Position numbers and translations under genes: made by a program
Notes under the pieces: generated by a model
What the model was told of the DNA's origin: nothing
What the model saw: only the letters and a program-made list of their open reading frames with translations
Databases searched by the model: none
Origin: Pseudomonas sp. SCA2728.1_7
GTDB lineage: Bacteria; Pseudomonadota; Gammaproteobacteria; Pseudomonadales; Pseudomonadaceae
DNA length: 64,000 nucleotides
NCBI RefSeq assembly: GCF_018138145.1
Contig: NZ_CP073104.1
Location: 6,043,001-6,107,000 of the forward strand
Reading direction: 5' to 3'
Shown here: positions 17,947 through 26,296 of the stretch, one piece after another
Layout of the letters: each line of letters begins with the position of its first letter
Numbering within the stretch: the stretch's first letter is position 1

Positions 17947-20454
17947 TCAACCCTCACGCAACACTGTCAGTGGACTTGCGTTGAGCGCCCGACGCGTACC
18001 GAATACGCCGGCACCACCAATCAGCGCCGCGCCAATCAACGGCAGCACCAACAACCACGGATGCGGATGCCACGGCAGATCGAACGCGTAGCGATACAAC
18101 ACCAGACTCACCACTTCCGAGCCGATCGCCGCGAGCAAGCCGCTGACCGCACCGAGCAAGCCGAACTCGATGCGCCGCGCCTTGATCAGCAACTGCCGCT
18201 CCGCACCCAAGGCCCGCAACAGCGCACCTTGGCGAATACGTTCATCGAGCGTCGACTGCAAGCCGGAAAACAGTACGGCCATGCCCGCAGCCAAAACAAA
18301 CAACAGCACATATTCGACCGCCAGGGTGACTTGGGCGAGGATGCTGCGCAACTGCTCGAGCAGCGCTTCGACCTGAAGAATGGTCACCGCCGGGAACGTG
18401 CGTGACAGTTCGACGATCTGCTGGTCATGACCTGGCGCCAGATAGAAGCTGGTCAGATAAGTCGCCGGCAGATCCTTCAACGTGCCGGGCTGGAAGATCA
18501 TGAAGAAGTTTGGCTGAAAATTGTCCCAGTTGATCTCGCGCAGGCTGGTGACCTTCGCCTCGCGATTGACCCCGCCGACACTGAACACCATGTGATCGCC
18601 GAGTTTGAGCTTGAGGCTTTCGGCGACTTTGCCTTCCACCGATACGCCGGGAACGCCGTCGGTTGGCTGATCCTTCCACCATTCACCCGCAGTGAGCTTG
18701 TTGCCCGCCGGTAAATCAGCGGCCCAGGTCAGACTCAAATCTCTTTGAATGGCGCGGTCGCCCGCCGAATCCTTGCTGACAATTTGCTGCACGGCGTCGC
18801 CGTTGATGCTGATCAGCCGTCCCGGTACCACCGGATACAGTGGCGCCGCTTGCGCGGAGACCTTGATCAGGTGATCGGTGAAGGCCTGTTTGTCTGCCGG
18901 CAGAATGTTCAGGGCAAAATAGTTGGGAGCGTTTTTCGGTAGCTGGTTTTGCCAGGTGTCGAGCAGTTCGCCACGCAGCAGGGCGATCAAGGCCATCGAC
19001 AGCAGAATCAGGCCGAATGCCAGCGACTGACCAGCCGCTGCCAAGGGATGGCGCAGCAACTGGCCCAGACCCAACCGCCACGGCAGCGAAGCACGGGCGA
19101 GCATCCGCCGCAGGCTTTGCAGCAGTAACAACAGCAGACCGCCCAACACCAACGCGGCAACTACACCACCACCACCGAGCAAGGCGAATGTCAGCAGCAG
19201 ATCGAGGCTCAGGCGCCACATGATCAGGCCGAGCGCACCCAAGGCTGCGCCGTAAACCATCCACGTACTCGACGGAATCGGCAACATGTCCCGGCGCAGC
19301 ACACGCAGCGGCGGCACGCGACCCAATGCGGCCAGCGGCGGCAAGGCGAAACCGGCCAAGGCCACCAGCCCGGTGCCGATCCCGGCGATCGCTGGAAACA
19401 GACCGCCCGGTGGCACGTCGCTTGGCAACAAATCATGCAGCAGTGCGAACAAGCCCAGTTGTGCCAGCCAGCCGAGCAACGCCCCGCTGAGCGCGGCGAA
19501 CAAGCCGAGCACGGTCAACTGCAAACTGAACAGCACCATGGTTTCCCGGCGCGATAGGCCGAGGCAGCGTAGCAAGGCGCTGGCATCAAAGCGGCGACTG
19601 GCAAAACGGTTGGCCGACAACGCCACCGCGACCCCGGCCAACAGCACGGCGACCAGACTGGCCATGTTCAGATAACGCTCGGCCTTACCGAGTGCGCCGC
19701 CAATCTGCCGGTTGCCATCGCGGGCATCCTGAATCCGCTGATTCGCGGCGAGCCCAGGCTTGATCAGTTGCCGATAGGTTTCCAGCGCCTGCGGTTCACC
19801 GCGCCACAGTTCGCGGTAACTCACGCGGCTGCCGGGTTGCACCACGCCGGTAGCAGCGAGGTCATCAATGTTGATCATCACTCGGGGCGTGAGGCTATAG
19901 AAGTTGCCGGCGCGATCCGGTTCATACGTCAGCACGCGGGACAGTTTCAACGTCTTCATGCCGACATCGATGCTGTCGCCGATCTTCAGATCCAGTGCGG
20001 TCAGCAGGCGTGCCTCGACCCAGGCTTCGCCGGGTTGCGGTTCACCGCCGGTTTCTTCGGTGGCGAAAGGCGCTGGCGCGCTCTTCAGTTCGCCGCGCAA
20101 CGGATAGGCGCGGTCGACGGCTTTGATGCTCGACAGCTGAATGCCGCTGTCAGTGGCGATGACGCTGGAAAACTCCACCACCTGCGCATGATTCAGGCGA
20201 AGTTCTGTGCCGCTGCGAATCTGTTCTTCACGGGCCGGAGAGCTGCCTTCGAGAACCAGATCGGCGCCGAGAAATTCGGTCGCGCGCAGCATCATGGCGC
20301 CGTTCAGGCGGGCGCCGAAATAACCGATGGCGGTACTCGCCGCCACCGCCACGACCAGCGCAAAGAACAACACGCGCAATTCACCGGCGCGGGCATCGCG
20401 CATGAGTTGGCGTATGGCGAGACTGAACAGACGCAACAGCGGCAAACGTGCCAT
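17947..20454 (-). CDS. ABC transporter permease (FtsX-like, YbbP type)
   Basis: This 835-aa inner-membrane permease has the duplicated FtsX/MacB layout: helix 1 at about 25-45, a large periplasmic domain, three helices at about 265-375, a further central pair near 405-440 and 480-500, a second periplasmic domain, and three C-terminal helices at about 710-825. It pairs with the ATPase encoded immediately upstream. The ATG overlaps that gene's TGA by one base (TGATG), indicating translational coupling. In E. coli the YbbA-YbbP complex lies next to tesA, as here; the transported substrate is not established. A TTG one codon upstream is an alternative start. Confidence 0.92.
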   Translation of the reverse strand: MARLPLLRLFSLAIRQLMRDARAGELRVLFFALVVAVAASTAIGYFGARLNGAMMLRATEFLGADLVLEGSSPAREEQIRSGTELRLNHAQVVEFSSVIATDSGIQLSSIKAVDRAYPLRGELKSAPAPFATEETGGEPQPGEAWVEARLLTALDLKIGDSIDVGMKTLKLSRVLTYEPDRAGNFYSLTPRVMINIDDLAATGVVQPGSRVSYRELWRGEPQALETYRQLIKPGLAANQRIQDARDGNRQIGGALGKAERYLNMASLVAVLLAGVAVALSANRFASRRFDASALLRCLGLSRRETMVLFSLQLTVLGLFAALSGALLGWLAQLGLFALLHDLLPSDVPPGGLFPAIAGIGTGLVALAGFALPPLAALGRVPPLRVLRRDMLPIPSSTWMVYGAALGALGLIMWRLSLDLLLTFALLGGGGVVAALVLGGLLLLLLQSLRRMLARASLPWRLGLGQLLRHPLAAAGQSLAFGLILLSMALIALLRGELLDTWQNQLPKNAPNYFALNILPADKQAFTDHLIKVSAQAAPLYPVVPGRLISINGDAVQQIVSKDSAGDRAIQRDLSLTWAADLPAGNKLTAGEWWKDQPTDGVPGVSVEGKVAESLKLKLGDHMVFSVGGVNREAKVTSLREINWDNFQPNFFMIFQPGTLKDLPATYLTSFYLAPGHDQQIVELSRTFPAVTILQVEALLEQLRSILAQVTLAVEYVLLFVLAAGMAVLFSGLQSTLDERIRQGALLRALGAERQLLIKARRIEFGLLGAVSGLLAAIGSEVVSLVLYRYAFDLPWHPHPWLLVLPLIGAALIGGAGVFGTRRALNASPLTVLREG

Positions 20455-21137
20455 CAAGGCTCCAGAGGGGCGACCAACAGCCCGGCTTCAAGACGGATCA
20501 GGCGCCGGCAGCGATGGGCCAGGCGTTCGTCGTGGGTCACCAGCACCAGGGTGGTGCCGCGTTCCTTGTTCAATTCGAAAAGCAGATCGCTGATGCGCTC
20601 GCCGGTGTGGCTGTCGAGATTGCCGGTGGGTTCGTCGGCGAACAGCACGTCGGGCTCGGCAGCAAAGGCACGGGCGATTGCCACGCGCTGCTGCTCACCA
20701 CCGGAGAGTTGACGTGGCGAGTGAGTCAGACGCTGGCCGAGGCCGACGCGCTGGAGCAATTCAGTCGCACGTTCACGGGCATCTTTGCGGCCATCAAGTT
20801 CCAGCGGCAGCATGACGTTTTCCAGTGCGTTGAGACTGTCGAGCAACTGAAAGGACTGGAAGACGAAACCGACATGCTCGGCACGAATGCGTGCGCGCTG
20901 GTCTTCATCAAGATTGCTCAGGCCCTGGCCGGCGAGAATGACTTCGCCGCTGCTCGGCAGGTCGAGACCGGCGAGCAGGCCGAGGAGGGTGGATTTGCCC
21001 GAACCGGATGCGCCGACGATGGCCAGGCTATCGCCCTTGTTCAGTTCCAGGCTGAGTTCGTGCAGGATAGTCAGTTCACCTTCCGCGCTGGGAACCACTT
21101 TGCTGAGGTTCTTCGCGGTGAGAATGCTTGCGCCCAT
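20454..21137 (-). CDS. ABC transporter ATP-binding protein (YbbA type)
   Basis: This 227-aa ATPase belongs to the LolD/MacB-like lipoprotein and macrolide family. Walker A GASGSGKST is near residue 42, the Q-loop in FVFQSFQLL near 92, the ABC signature LSGGEQQRVAIARA near 145, and Walker B VLFADEPTGNLDS near 165. It energises the permease encoded by the next gene, which overlaps its stop codon. Its ATG is only 10 bp from the divergent tesA start. Its promoter must therefore lie within tesA or be very compact. Confidence 0.93.
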   Translation of the reverse strand: MGASILTAKNLSKVVPSAEGELTILHELSLELNKGDSLAIVGASGSGKSTLLGLLAGLDLPSSGEVILAGQGLSNLDEDQRARIRAEHVGFVFQSFQLLDSLNALENVMLPLELDGRKDARERATELLQRVGLGQRLTHSPRQLSGGEQQRVAIARAFAAEPDVLFADEPTGNLDSHTGERISDLLFELNKERGTTLVLVTHDERLAHRCRRLIRLEAGLLVAPLEP

Positions 21138-21147
21138 GGAGAATCCG

Positions 21148-21753
21148 ATGCGTGTGTGGTTTTTGAGTGCTGGCCTGGCCTTGATGTGCATGGCCCAGAA
21201 CGCAGCGGCGGGTACTGTCCTGATCGTTGGCGATAGTATCAGCGCCGGTTTCGGACTGGATACCCGCTTGGGGTGGGTGTCGTTGCTCGAACAACGGCTC
21301 AAACAGGAGGGTTTCGACGACAAAGTGGTCAATGCCTCCATCAGCGGCGACACCAGTGCCGGAGGCCAGGCGCGGCTGCCCGCGCTGCTTGCAGAGCATA
21401 AGCCTGAGCTGGTGATCCTTGAACTCGGCGGCAACGATGGCTTGCGCGGAATGCCGCCAACTCAATTGCAACAAAATCTTGCCTCGATGATCGACAGCTC
21501 GCGTCAGAGCGGGGCCAAGGTGCTGTTGCTCGGCATGCAACTGCCACCCAACTACGGCAAGCGTTACACCGATGCCTTCGCCGAGGTCTACGGCAAACTC
21601 GCCGACGATAAAAAAATCCCGCTGGTACCGTTTTTCCTCGACGGCGTCGGCGGTCATCCGGACTTGATGCAGGCCGATGGTCTGCACCCGGCGGCCGGGG
21701 CTCAGGGCAAGTTGCTGGAAAATGTCTGGCCGACGCTAAAACCGCTGTTATGA
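21148..21753 (+). CDS. tesA: Arylesterase / acyl-CoA thioesterase I (SGNH hydrolase)
   Basis: This periplasmic SGNH-family esterase/lysophospholipase (201 aa) has a signal peptide (1-21, ending AQNAAA). Block I has GDSISAGFG with nucleophile Ser30, block II has the oxyanion Gly in NASISGDTSAGG, block III is GGNDGLRG, and block V is DGLHP with the catalytic Asp and His. The ATG follows GGAGAATCCG; an ATG three codons upstream lacks a ribosome site. It is divergent from the ABC transporter pair with a 10-bp gap, matching the tesA-ybbA arrangement of other gamma-proteobacteria. Confidence 0.93.
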   Translation: MRVWFLSAGLALMCMAQNAAAGTVLIVGDSISAGFGLDTRLGWVSLLEQRLKQEGFDDKVVNASISGDTSAGGQARLPALLAEHKPELVILELGGNDGLRGMPPTQLQQNLASMIDSSRQSGAKVLLLGMQLPPNYGKRYTDAFAEVYGKLADDKKIPLVPFFLDGVGGHPDLMQADGLHPAAGAQGKLLENVWPTLKPLL

Positions 21754-21810
21754 GGCTTTTCTAAGGGCAGGCTTTCGGCTAATGTGGCGCCCCCTTATTT
21801 GGAGCCCCCG

Positions 21811-22104
21811 ATGTCGCGTTCTGCCTGGTCCCTGTTTGCCTACCAACTGATCGAGCCTGACGAGCAGCTGGATCTGTTCGCCTGCCAGGAAGTGCGGGTG
21901 CATCTGGTGACGCGGCAACTCGAACTCGGTGGCTCGGCCGATCGCACTCTGTGCGGCAGCCTGTTGCCAGCGCAGCCGCGCTGGTCGAGTGTGGATCGCC
22001 GGGTGTTTCAGGATCAGCGTCTGTGTTCGCTGTGCCGGGCGATTCTGGAGTCGCAAAAGCGCGGCACCTCGCCGATCTGGCCGGAGTTGCGTTTCGAGCT
22101 CTGA
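21811..22104 (+). CDS. Small cysteine-containing hypothetical protein
   Basis: This 97-aa protein of unknown function has four cysteines: one in DLFACQEV, one in TLCGSLL, and a CxxC pair in RLCSLCRAILES. The arrangement could bind zinc, but no family was recognised. It is rich in aromatic and acidic residues at the N terminus (AYQLIEPDEQLDLFA). The ATG follows GGAGCCCCCG, a good ribosome site. It lies 57 bp after tesA and may be co-transcribed with it. A REPIN starts 4 bp after its stop. Confidence 0.7.
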   Translation: MSRSAWSLFAYQLIEPDEQLDLFACQEVRVHLVTRQLELGGSADRTLCGSLLPAQPRWSSVDRRVFQDQRLCSLCRAILESQKRGTSPIWPELRFEL

Positions 22105-22107
22105 TTC

Positions 22108-22197
22108 TGTGGGAGCCGAGCTTGCTCGCGAAGAAGCCATGTCAGTTAACATTTTTGGCGACTGACCCACCGCTTTCGCGAGCAAGCTCGCTCCCAC
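22108..22197. repeat. REPIN, variant sequence
   Basis: The arms carry GAGCTTGCTCGCGAA instead of the GAGCCTGCTCGCGA core seen elsewhere, and the left arm has an extra C (GGGAGCCGAGCTTG). This sequence subclass occurs once in the window. Confidence 0.88.
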
Positions 22198-22302
22198 CTG
22201 GAACACCTTGTCGCCTGCAATGGGGTGATCTCCCCGAATATTCAAAGCGCGGTGTACAATCGCGCTCTTATACCCTTGTTGATCATGCGAAGGATTTTCC
22301 GG

Positions 22303-23274
22303 ATGTTGCCGCGCTTTCCTGCCGTCACCCGCTGCCTGTCACTTGCCGCCCTGTGTGTGGCCGGTCCCGTTGCTGCATTGGAGTTTCCCCTGCCACCACC
22401 TGGTGAAGACATCATCGGTCAGGTGCAGGTGATCAAAGCCAAGTACGAAGACACCTTCGCCGATCTGGGCACCAAGTACGATCTGGGTTACTCGGAGATG
22501 GTCGCGGCCAACCCGGGCGTCGATGCCTGGTTGCCGGGCGCCGGCACCGAAATCGTTTTGCCGACCCGTTTCATTCTGCCGCCGGGCCCGCGCGAAGGCA
22601 TCGTGATCAACCTCGCCGAATACCGCCTCTACTACTTCCCGAAAGGCAAGAACGTGGTGTACACGTTCCCGCTGGGTATCGGTCGTGAAGGTTGGGGTTC
22701 GCCGATCGCGCACACTTCGATCACCGCCAAGACGCCAAACCCGACCTGGACGCCTCCAGCGTCGATCAAGGCGGAACACGCCGCTGATGGCGACCCGCTG
22801 CCAAACGTAGTGCCGGCCGGCCCGGACAATCCGCTGGGCCCGTTCAAGTTCACTTTAGGCACCCCGGGCTACCTGATCCACGGCTCGAACAAGAAATTCG
22901 GTATCGGCATGCGCACCAGCCACGGCTGCTTCCGCATGTTCAACAACAACGTGCTGGAAATGGCCGGCATGGTCCCGGTCGGTACGTCGGTGCGCATCCT
23001 CAACGATGCCTACAAGTTCGGCAGCAGTGGCGGCAAGGTTTATCTGGAAGCGCACACGCCGATCGACGACAAGGGCAACCCGTCGGTGGTCGACAAGCAC
23101 ACCGCAGTGATCAACGCGATGCTCAAGCGTGAAGACGTCACCAGCAACCTGCGCGTGAACTGGGATGTGGTACGGGATGTAGTTGCGGCCGAAGATGGCC
23201 TGCCGACGGAAATCGGTACACCGAGTACCTCGGCGCCGATGGTCTCGAACACACCGATCGATTTGCAGCAGTAA
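22303..23274 (+). CDS. L,D-transpeptidase (YkuD/ErfK family) with LysM-like N terminus
   Basis: This is an exported peptidoglycan L,D-transpeptidase (323 aa). A signal peptide (about 1-25) precedes a LysM-like segment (about 40-90) that would bind glycan. The YkuD catalytic domain spans about 95-230 with the motif HGSN...RTSHGCFRMF and catalytic Cys209. Family members cross-link peptidoglycan or attach Braun-type lipoproteins. The neighbouring oprI encodes the Pseudomonas murein lipoprotein, so OprI attachment is a reasonable but unproven role. The ATG follows GAAGGATTTTCCGG; an ATG six codons upstream lacks a ribosome site. Confidence 0.92.
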   Translation: MLPRFPAVTRCLSLAALCVAGPVAALEFPLPPPGEDIIGQVQVIKAKYEDTFADLGTKYDLGYSEMVAANPGVDAWLPGAGTEIVLPTRFILPPGPREGIVINLAEYRLYYFPKGKNVVYTFPLGIGREGWGSPIAHTSITAKTPNPTWTPPASIKAEHAADGDPLPNVVPAGPDNPLGPFKFTLGTPGYLIHGSNKKFGIGMRTSHGCFRMFNNNVLEMAGMVPVGTSVRILNDAYKFGSSGGKVYLEAHTPIDDKGNPSVVDKHTAVINAMLKREDVTSNLRVNWDVVRDVVAAEDGLPTEIGTPSTSAPMVSNTPIDLQQ

Positions 23275-23286
23275 GTCGGCGTTCAG

Positions 23287-23321
23287 AACCCGCCAATGCG
23301 TAAAGCGTCGGCGGGTTTTTT
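23287..23321 (+). terminator. Terminator after the L,D-transpeptidase gene
   Basis: AACCCGCC pairs with GGCGGGTT across a 15-nt loop and is followed by a T tract. Confidence 0.85.
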
Positions 23322-23347
23322 ATTGCCCGGACAAAAGTTTCAGGCAC

Positions 23348-23378
23348 AAAAAAGCCGACCCAGACATCGGATCGGCTT
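23348..23378 (-). terminator. Terminator of oprI
   Basis: Read on the minus strand, AAGCCGA pairs with TCGGCTT and ends in a run of T residues, 22 bp past the oprI stop. Confidence 0.9.
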
Positions 23379-23399
23379 GATAACAATCCCGAGGGATTA

Positions 23400-23651
23400 T
23401 TACTTGCGGCTAGCTTTGTCCAGCATGCGCAGAGCACGCTCGTTAGCTTCGTCAGCAGTCTGTTGTGCTTTTTGAGCAGCAGCCAGAGCTTCATCAGCTT
23501 TACGGTAAGCTTCGTCTGCACGAGCCTGGGAGCGAGCAGCTGCGTCTTCAGTAGCGGTCAGACGTGCTTCGGTTTCTTTCGATGCGCTGCTGCAACCGGT
23601 AGCCAGAACTGCGGCCAGAGCCAGAGCAGAGAATTTCAGAACGTTGTTCAT
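23400..23651 (-). CDS. oprI: Major outer membrane lipoprotein I
   Basis: This is the 83-aa abundant murein lipoprotein of Pseudomonas, the counterpart of Lpp. A signal peptide ends in the lipobox ATGC (lipidated Cys20), followed by [11 protein letters not shown] and a long alanine-rich heptad-repeat helix that would trimerise. The C terminus is KASRK, the terminal lysine being the expected site of covalent attachment to peptidoglycan. A strong ribosome site (GAAGGGGAACACG) precedes the ATG. Its own terminator and promoter indicate a monocistronic, highly expressed gene. Confidence 0.97.
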   Translation of the reverse strand: MNNVLKFSALALAAVLATGCSSASKETEARLTATEDAAARSQARADEAYRKADEALAAAQKAQQTADEANERALRMLDKASRK

Positions 23652-23720
23652 CGTGTTCCCCTTCAAGGACTTTCAAATTAAGTGACTGTCTCCTCACGAT
23701 TGAGGAAATAGCCGGCGTAC

Positions 23721-23748
23721 ATACTACCCATTACTTGTAGTAAGTAAA
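23721..23748 (-). promoter_or_regulatory. Candidate sigma-70 promoter of oprI
   Basis: On the minus strand, TTTACT (-35, 23743-23748) and TAGTAT (-10, 23721-23726) are spaced by 16 bp, about 70 bp upstream of the oprI ATG. The assignment rests on sequence match and position only. Confidence 0.55.
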
Positions 23749-24290
23749 CTGACGTAAGGCAAGAAGCAAAAAAAATTGTAGGCGTTGATTCTTTTTCGAG
23801 CAACTTTTAACTGCACTGTTTAAAAAATACCCAGCTGCAAGCCCCGAGCTGAGCGAGTTAATGAGAAAAAGTTCCCGTTGCCACGTGCTGTTTTTGCAGT
23901 CTTGGCTAAAGTCTGTCTAGATGAATTCGTCCACACTTTTGTTCCGATTTTGCGCGCTGCTTCGCTTATCTTTGTGCATGTTGAGGTGACTTTAAAAAAG
24001 GCTGCACGTCTTAAGTCTCAACATCCGGCAATGTTCAGGTGAGTGGCCCGGGAAGATCTTCTCCCCAGTCACCTCTGCGTCCCTCGGAGCAACCCCCGTC
24101 AACCCGCTTGATGACGAGCGTACCTTGAGCATTTTTGCCAATGGTGCCTACTATTTATCAGGTGCCAGGTTGCGCGAGATCGGTGTGGCTCTTCTCGGTG
24201 TCCATCAGGCACGGGGTGGCGTAGATGTTCCTTCGCCGGAAAAACATCGGTAAGGTAGGGGTCAGAACTCAAGACCCGCGAGGAGTAGTG
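23749..24290. other. Gene-poor stretch between oprI and the acetyltransferase gene
   Basis: This is about 540 bp without a supported gene. The left part (to about 24000) is AT-rich and unlike the rest of the window. A hairpin is possible at 24037-24077 (AGGTGA...TCACCT enclosing GGGAAGATCTTCTCCC). A plus-strand frame is open from 23996 to 24253 (85 codons) but has no ATG and only CTG, TTG or GTG as possible starts. A 5-bp stem GGGTC/GACCC (24259-24277) sits just before the ribosome site of the next gene. It could hold a small RNA or a long leader. Confidence 0.5.
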
Positions 24291-24572
24291 ATGAGCGAGG
24301 CGTTGTCCATCCACCATGACCAGGCTGGTCATCAGTTCGAGACCAATGTGGACGGTCATCGTGCCTACCTGACCTATATGGATCTGGGAAAACAGACCCT
24401 GGATATTTATCGCACGTTTGTGCCCAACGCCCTGCGTGGCCGTGGCATTGCTGCAGCGCTGACCGAGAGCGCGCTGCAGTACGCCGAAGAAATGGGCTAC
24501 ACGGTGATCCCGTCGTGCTCCTACGTCGAGCGCTACATGGAGCGCCATCAGCGTCGCGCCGCCAAGATCTGA
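24291..24572 (+). CDS. GNAT-family N-acetyltransferase (small, Acetyltransf_CG type)
   Basis: This 93-aa minimal GNAT fold has the acetyl-CoA-binding segment LRGRGIAAALTESALQYAEE (R/Q-x-x-G-x-A/G at about 49-54) and TVIPSCSYVERYMERH near the C terminus, as in the short YjdJ/NATD1-like class. The acceptor substrate is unknown. The ATG follows GAGGAGTAGTG. A long upstream region with hairpins precedes it, and a shared bidirectional terminator separates it from the convergent DAHP synthase gene. Confidence 0.88.
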   Translation: MSEALSIHHDQAGHQFETNVDGHRAYLTYMDLGKQTLDIYRTFVPNALRGRGIAAALTESALQYAEEMGYTVIPSCSYVERYMERHQRRAAKI

Positions 24573-24583
24573 ATCGCACACAC

Positions 24584-24614
24584 AAAAACGCCGGGCATTG
24601 CCCGGCGTTTTTTT
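24584..24614. terminator. Bidirectional terminator
   Basis: AAAAACGCCGGGCA / TGCCCGGCGTTTTTTT forms a near-perfect hairpin with A and T tracts on either side. It serves both the acetyltransferase gene and the convergent DAHP synthase gene. Confidence 0.95.
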
Positions 24615-24632
24615 ATGCCTGTAAAACGCTGA

Positions 24633-25709
24633 TCAACTGCGCTGGCGTTTCGGCAGAACATCCTTGAGCTTGGCGTGCATGCTGCGCAGGGTGTTCTCGG
24701 TGGCGGACCAGTCGATGCAGGCATCGGTGATCGACACGCCGTATTGCAGGTCGGCGAGGTCTTTCGGAATCGCCTGGCAGCCCCAGTTCAGGTGACTTTC
24801 GACCATCAGGCCGATGATCGACTGGTTGCCTTCGAGGATCTGGTTGGCGACGTTCTCCATCACCAGCGGTTGCAGGGCCGGGTCCTTGTTGGAGTTGGCG
24901 TGGCTGCAATCGACCATGATGTTCGGCTTGATCTTCGCCTTGTCCAGCGCCTGTTCGCACAGGGCCACGCTGACCGAATCGTAGTTCGGCTTGCCGTTGC
25001 CACCGCGCAGCACCACGTGACCGTAGGCGTTGCCTTTGGTGGTGACGATCGACACGCCACCTTCCTGGTTGATACCGAGGAAACGGTGTGGGCTGGACAC
25101 CGACTGCAAGGCGTTGATCGCCACAGTCAGACCGCCGTCAGTGCCGTTCTTGAAGCCGACGGCCGAGGACAGGCCGGAAGCCATTTCCCGGTGAGTCTGC
25201 GATTCGGTGGTACGTGCGCCGATCGCCGACCAACTGATCAGGTCCTGCAGATACTGCGGGGAGATCGGGTCGAGGGCTTCGGTGGCGGTTGGCAGGCCTT
25301 TTTCGGCCAGATCCAGCAGCAACTGACGACCGATGTGCAGACCGTCCTGGATCTTGAACGAGTCGTCCAGGTACGGATCGTTGATCAGGCCTTTCCAGCC
25401 AACGGTGGTGCGTGGCTTCTCGAAATACACGCGCATGACCAGATACAGGGTGTCGGAGACTTCCGCCGCCAGCACCTTCAGGCGATCGGCGTACTCGTGG
25501 GCAGCCTTGATATCGTGGATCGAGCATGGGCCGATCACTACGAACAGACGGTGGTCGGTGCCATCAAGAATGTTGCGAATGACTTCGCGGCCCTTGGTGA
25601 CGGTGCGCAGGGCAGCATCGCTCAGAGGGATATCACGCTTGAGCTGATCGGGAGTGATCAGGGTCTCGTTAGAGGCGACGTTTAGGTCGTTGATCGGTAA
25701 ATCAGCCAT
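24633..25709 (-). CDS. 3-deoxy-7-phosphoheptulonate synthase, class I
   Basis: This is a DAHP synthase of the AroF/G/H type (358 aa). It condenses phosphoenolpyruvate and erythrose 4-phosphate in the first step of aromatic amino acid synthesis. Family motifs are VIGPCSIHD near residue 58, RVYFEKPRTTVGWKG near 94, GARTTESQ near 167, GFKNGTDG near 190, and the metal-binding VDCSHANSNKD near 272. Which aromatic amino acid inhibits it cannot be told from the sequence with confidence. A second DAHP synthase of the unrelated class II is encoded at 38890. A 143-bp gap separates it from the PilZ gene. Confidence 0.95.
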   Translation of the reverse strand: MADLPINDLNVASNETLITPDQLKRDIPLSDAALRTVTKGREVIRNILDGTDHRLFVVIGPCSIHDIKAAHEYADRLKVLAAEVSDTLYLVMRVYFEKPRTTVGWKGLINDPYLDDSFKIQDGLHIGRQLLLDLAEKGLPTATEALDPISPQYLQDLISWSAIGARTTESQTHREMASGLSSAVGFKNGTDGGLTVAINALQSVSSPHRFLGINQEGGVSIVTTKGNAYGHVVLRGGNGKPNYDSVSVALCEQALDKAKIKPNIMVDCSHANSNKDPALQPLVMENVANQILEGNQSIIGLMVESHLNWGCQAIPKDLADLQYGVSITDACIDWSATENTLRSMHAKLKDVLPKRQRS

Positions 25710-25852
25710 CGTTTACTCGTCAGGTCACGGGTGCCGGCCGCCAGCGATCCCCGCGCGGCGGAGCACAGCAGATTTAAGCGCGTCGGGGAGCGGAACCTTA
25801 GCGCGTAAAGCGCCTGCTCGACAATGGGCATGTAACGGTTTAGAGAAGACGG

Positions 25853-26296
25853 TCAGTCCAGCACTGGCTGGGCGAAAGCCTTGCGCACGCTGTCGTGGGA
25901 GAACTCGTCGGCGTGTTGCTCGACCCATTGCAGGGCCACCGCCTGAATTTCTTGCAGGTCATCGTGGGTATCGTGCATGCGGCAGTAGCGCTCGATCTGA
26001 CACACTTGCTCACCCATTCGCGCACTGAACAGCGTCTGCTCATCGGTGAAGGCGATGCCCACCAGATAGCCTTTTTTGCGCCGCAGACACCACGCCACGT
26101 AGCCCGGGTAACAAATGTCGGCATTCAATGACGGCATGCGCACCTGCAGGGCTGTGCCATGGCGCCAGGCACGGTGGTAATTGCAAGCAATGCCGCCGAG
26201 GCTGATAGTGTGCAGCTGTTGCCTGGAAATACACTCAGGCTTGAGCAAGGTTAATTCAACCGGCACCTCGTCCGGATGAGGAATGAAACGTCCCAT
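25853..26296 (-). CDS. PilZ domain protein
   Basis: This 147-aa protein looks like a single PilZ domain. The basic pair and the distal element typical of c-di-GMP binding are degenerate: the RxxxR box is not clear, and the second motif appears as TISLGGIACNY (compare D/NxSxxG) near residue 33. It may bind c-di-GMP or be a non-binding adaptor. An acidic, histidine-rich C-terminal helix follows (about 110-145). The ATG has AGGGAG 9 nt upstream. It overlaps, in a CATG palindrome, the ATG of the divergent thioredoxin-like gene. Confidence 0.7.
   Translation of the reverse strand: MGRFIPHPDEVPVELTLLKPECISRQQLHTISLGGIACNYHRAWRHGTALQVRMPSLNADICYPGYVAWCLRRKKGYLVGIAFTDEQTLFSARMGEQVCQIERYCRMHDTHDDLQEIQAVALQWVEQHADEFSHDSVRKAFAQPVLD

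Noticed and set aside
23996..24253. 85-codon frame before the acetyltransferase gene
   Set aside because: It has no ATG and no ribosome site before its CTG, TTG or GTG codons, so it is not called as a gene; it is kept only as part of a finding.
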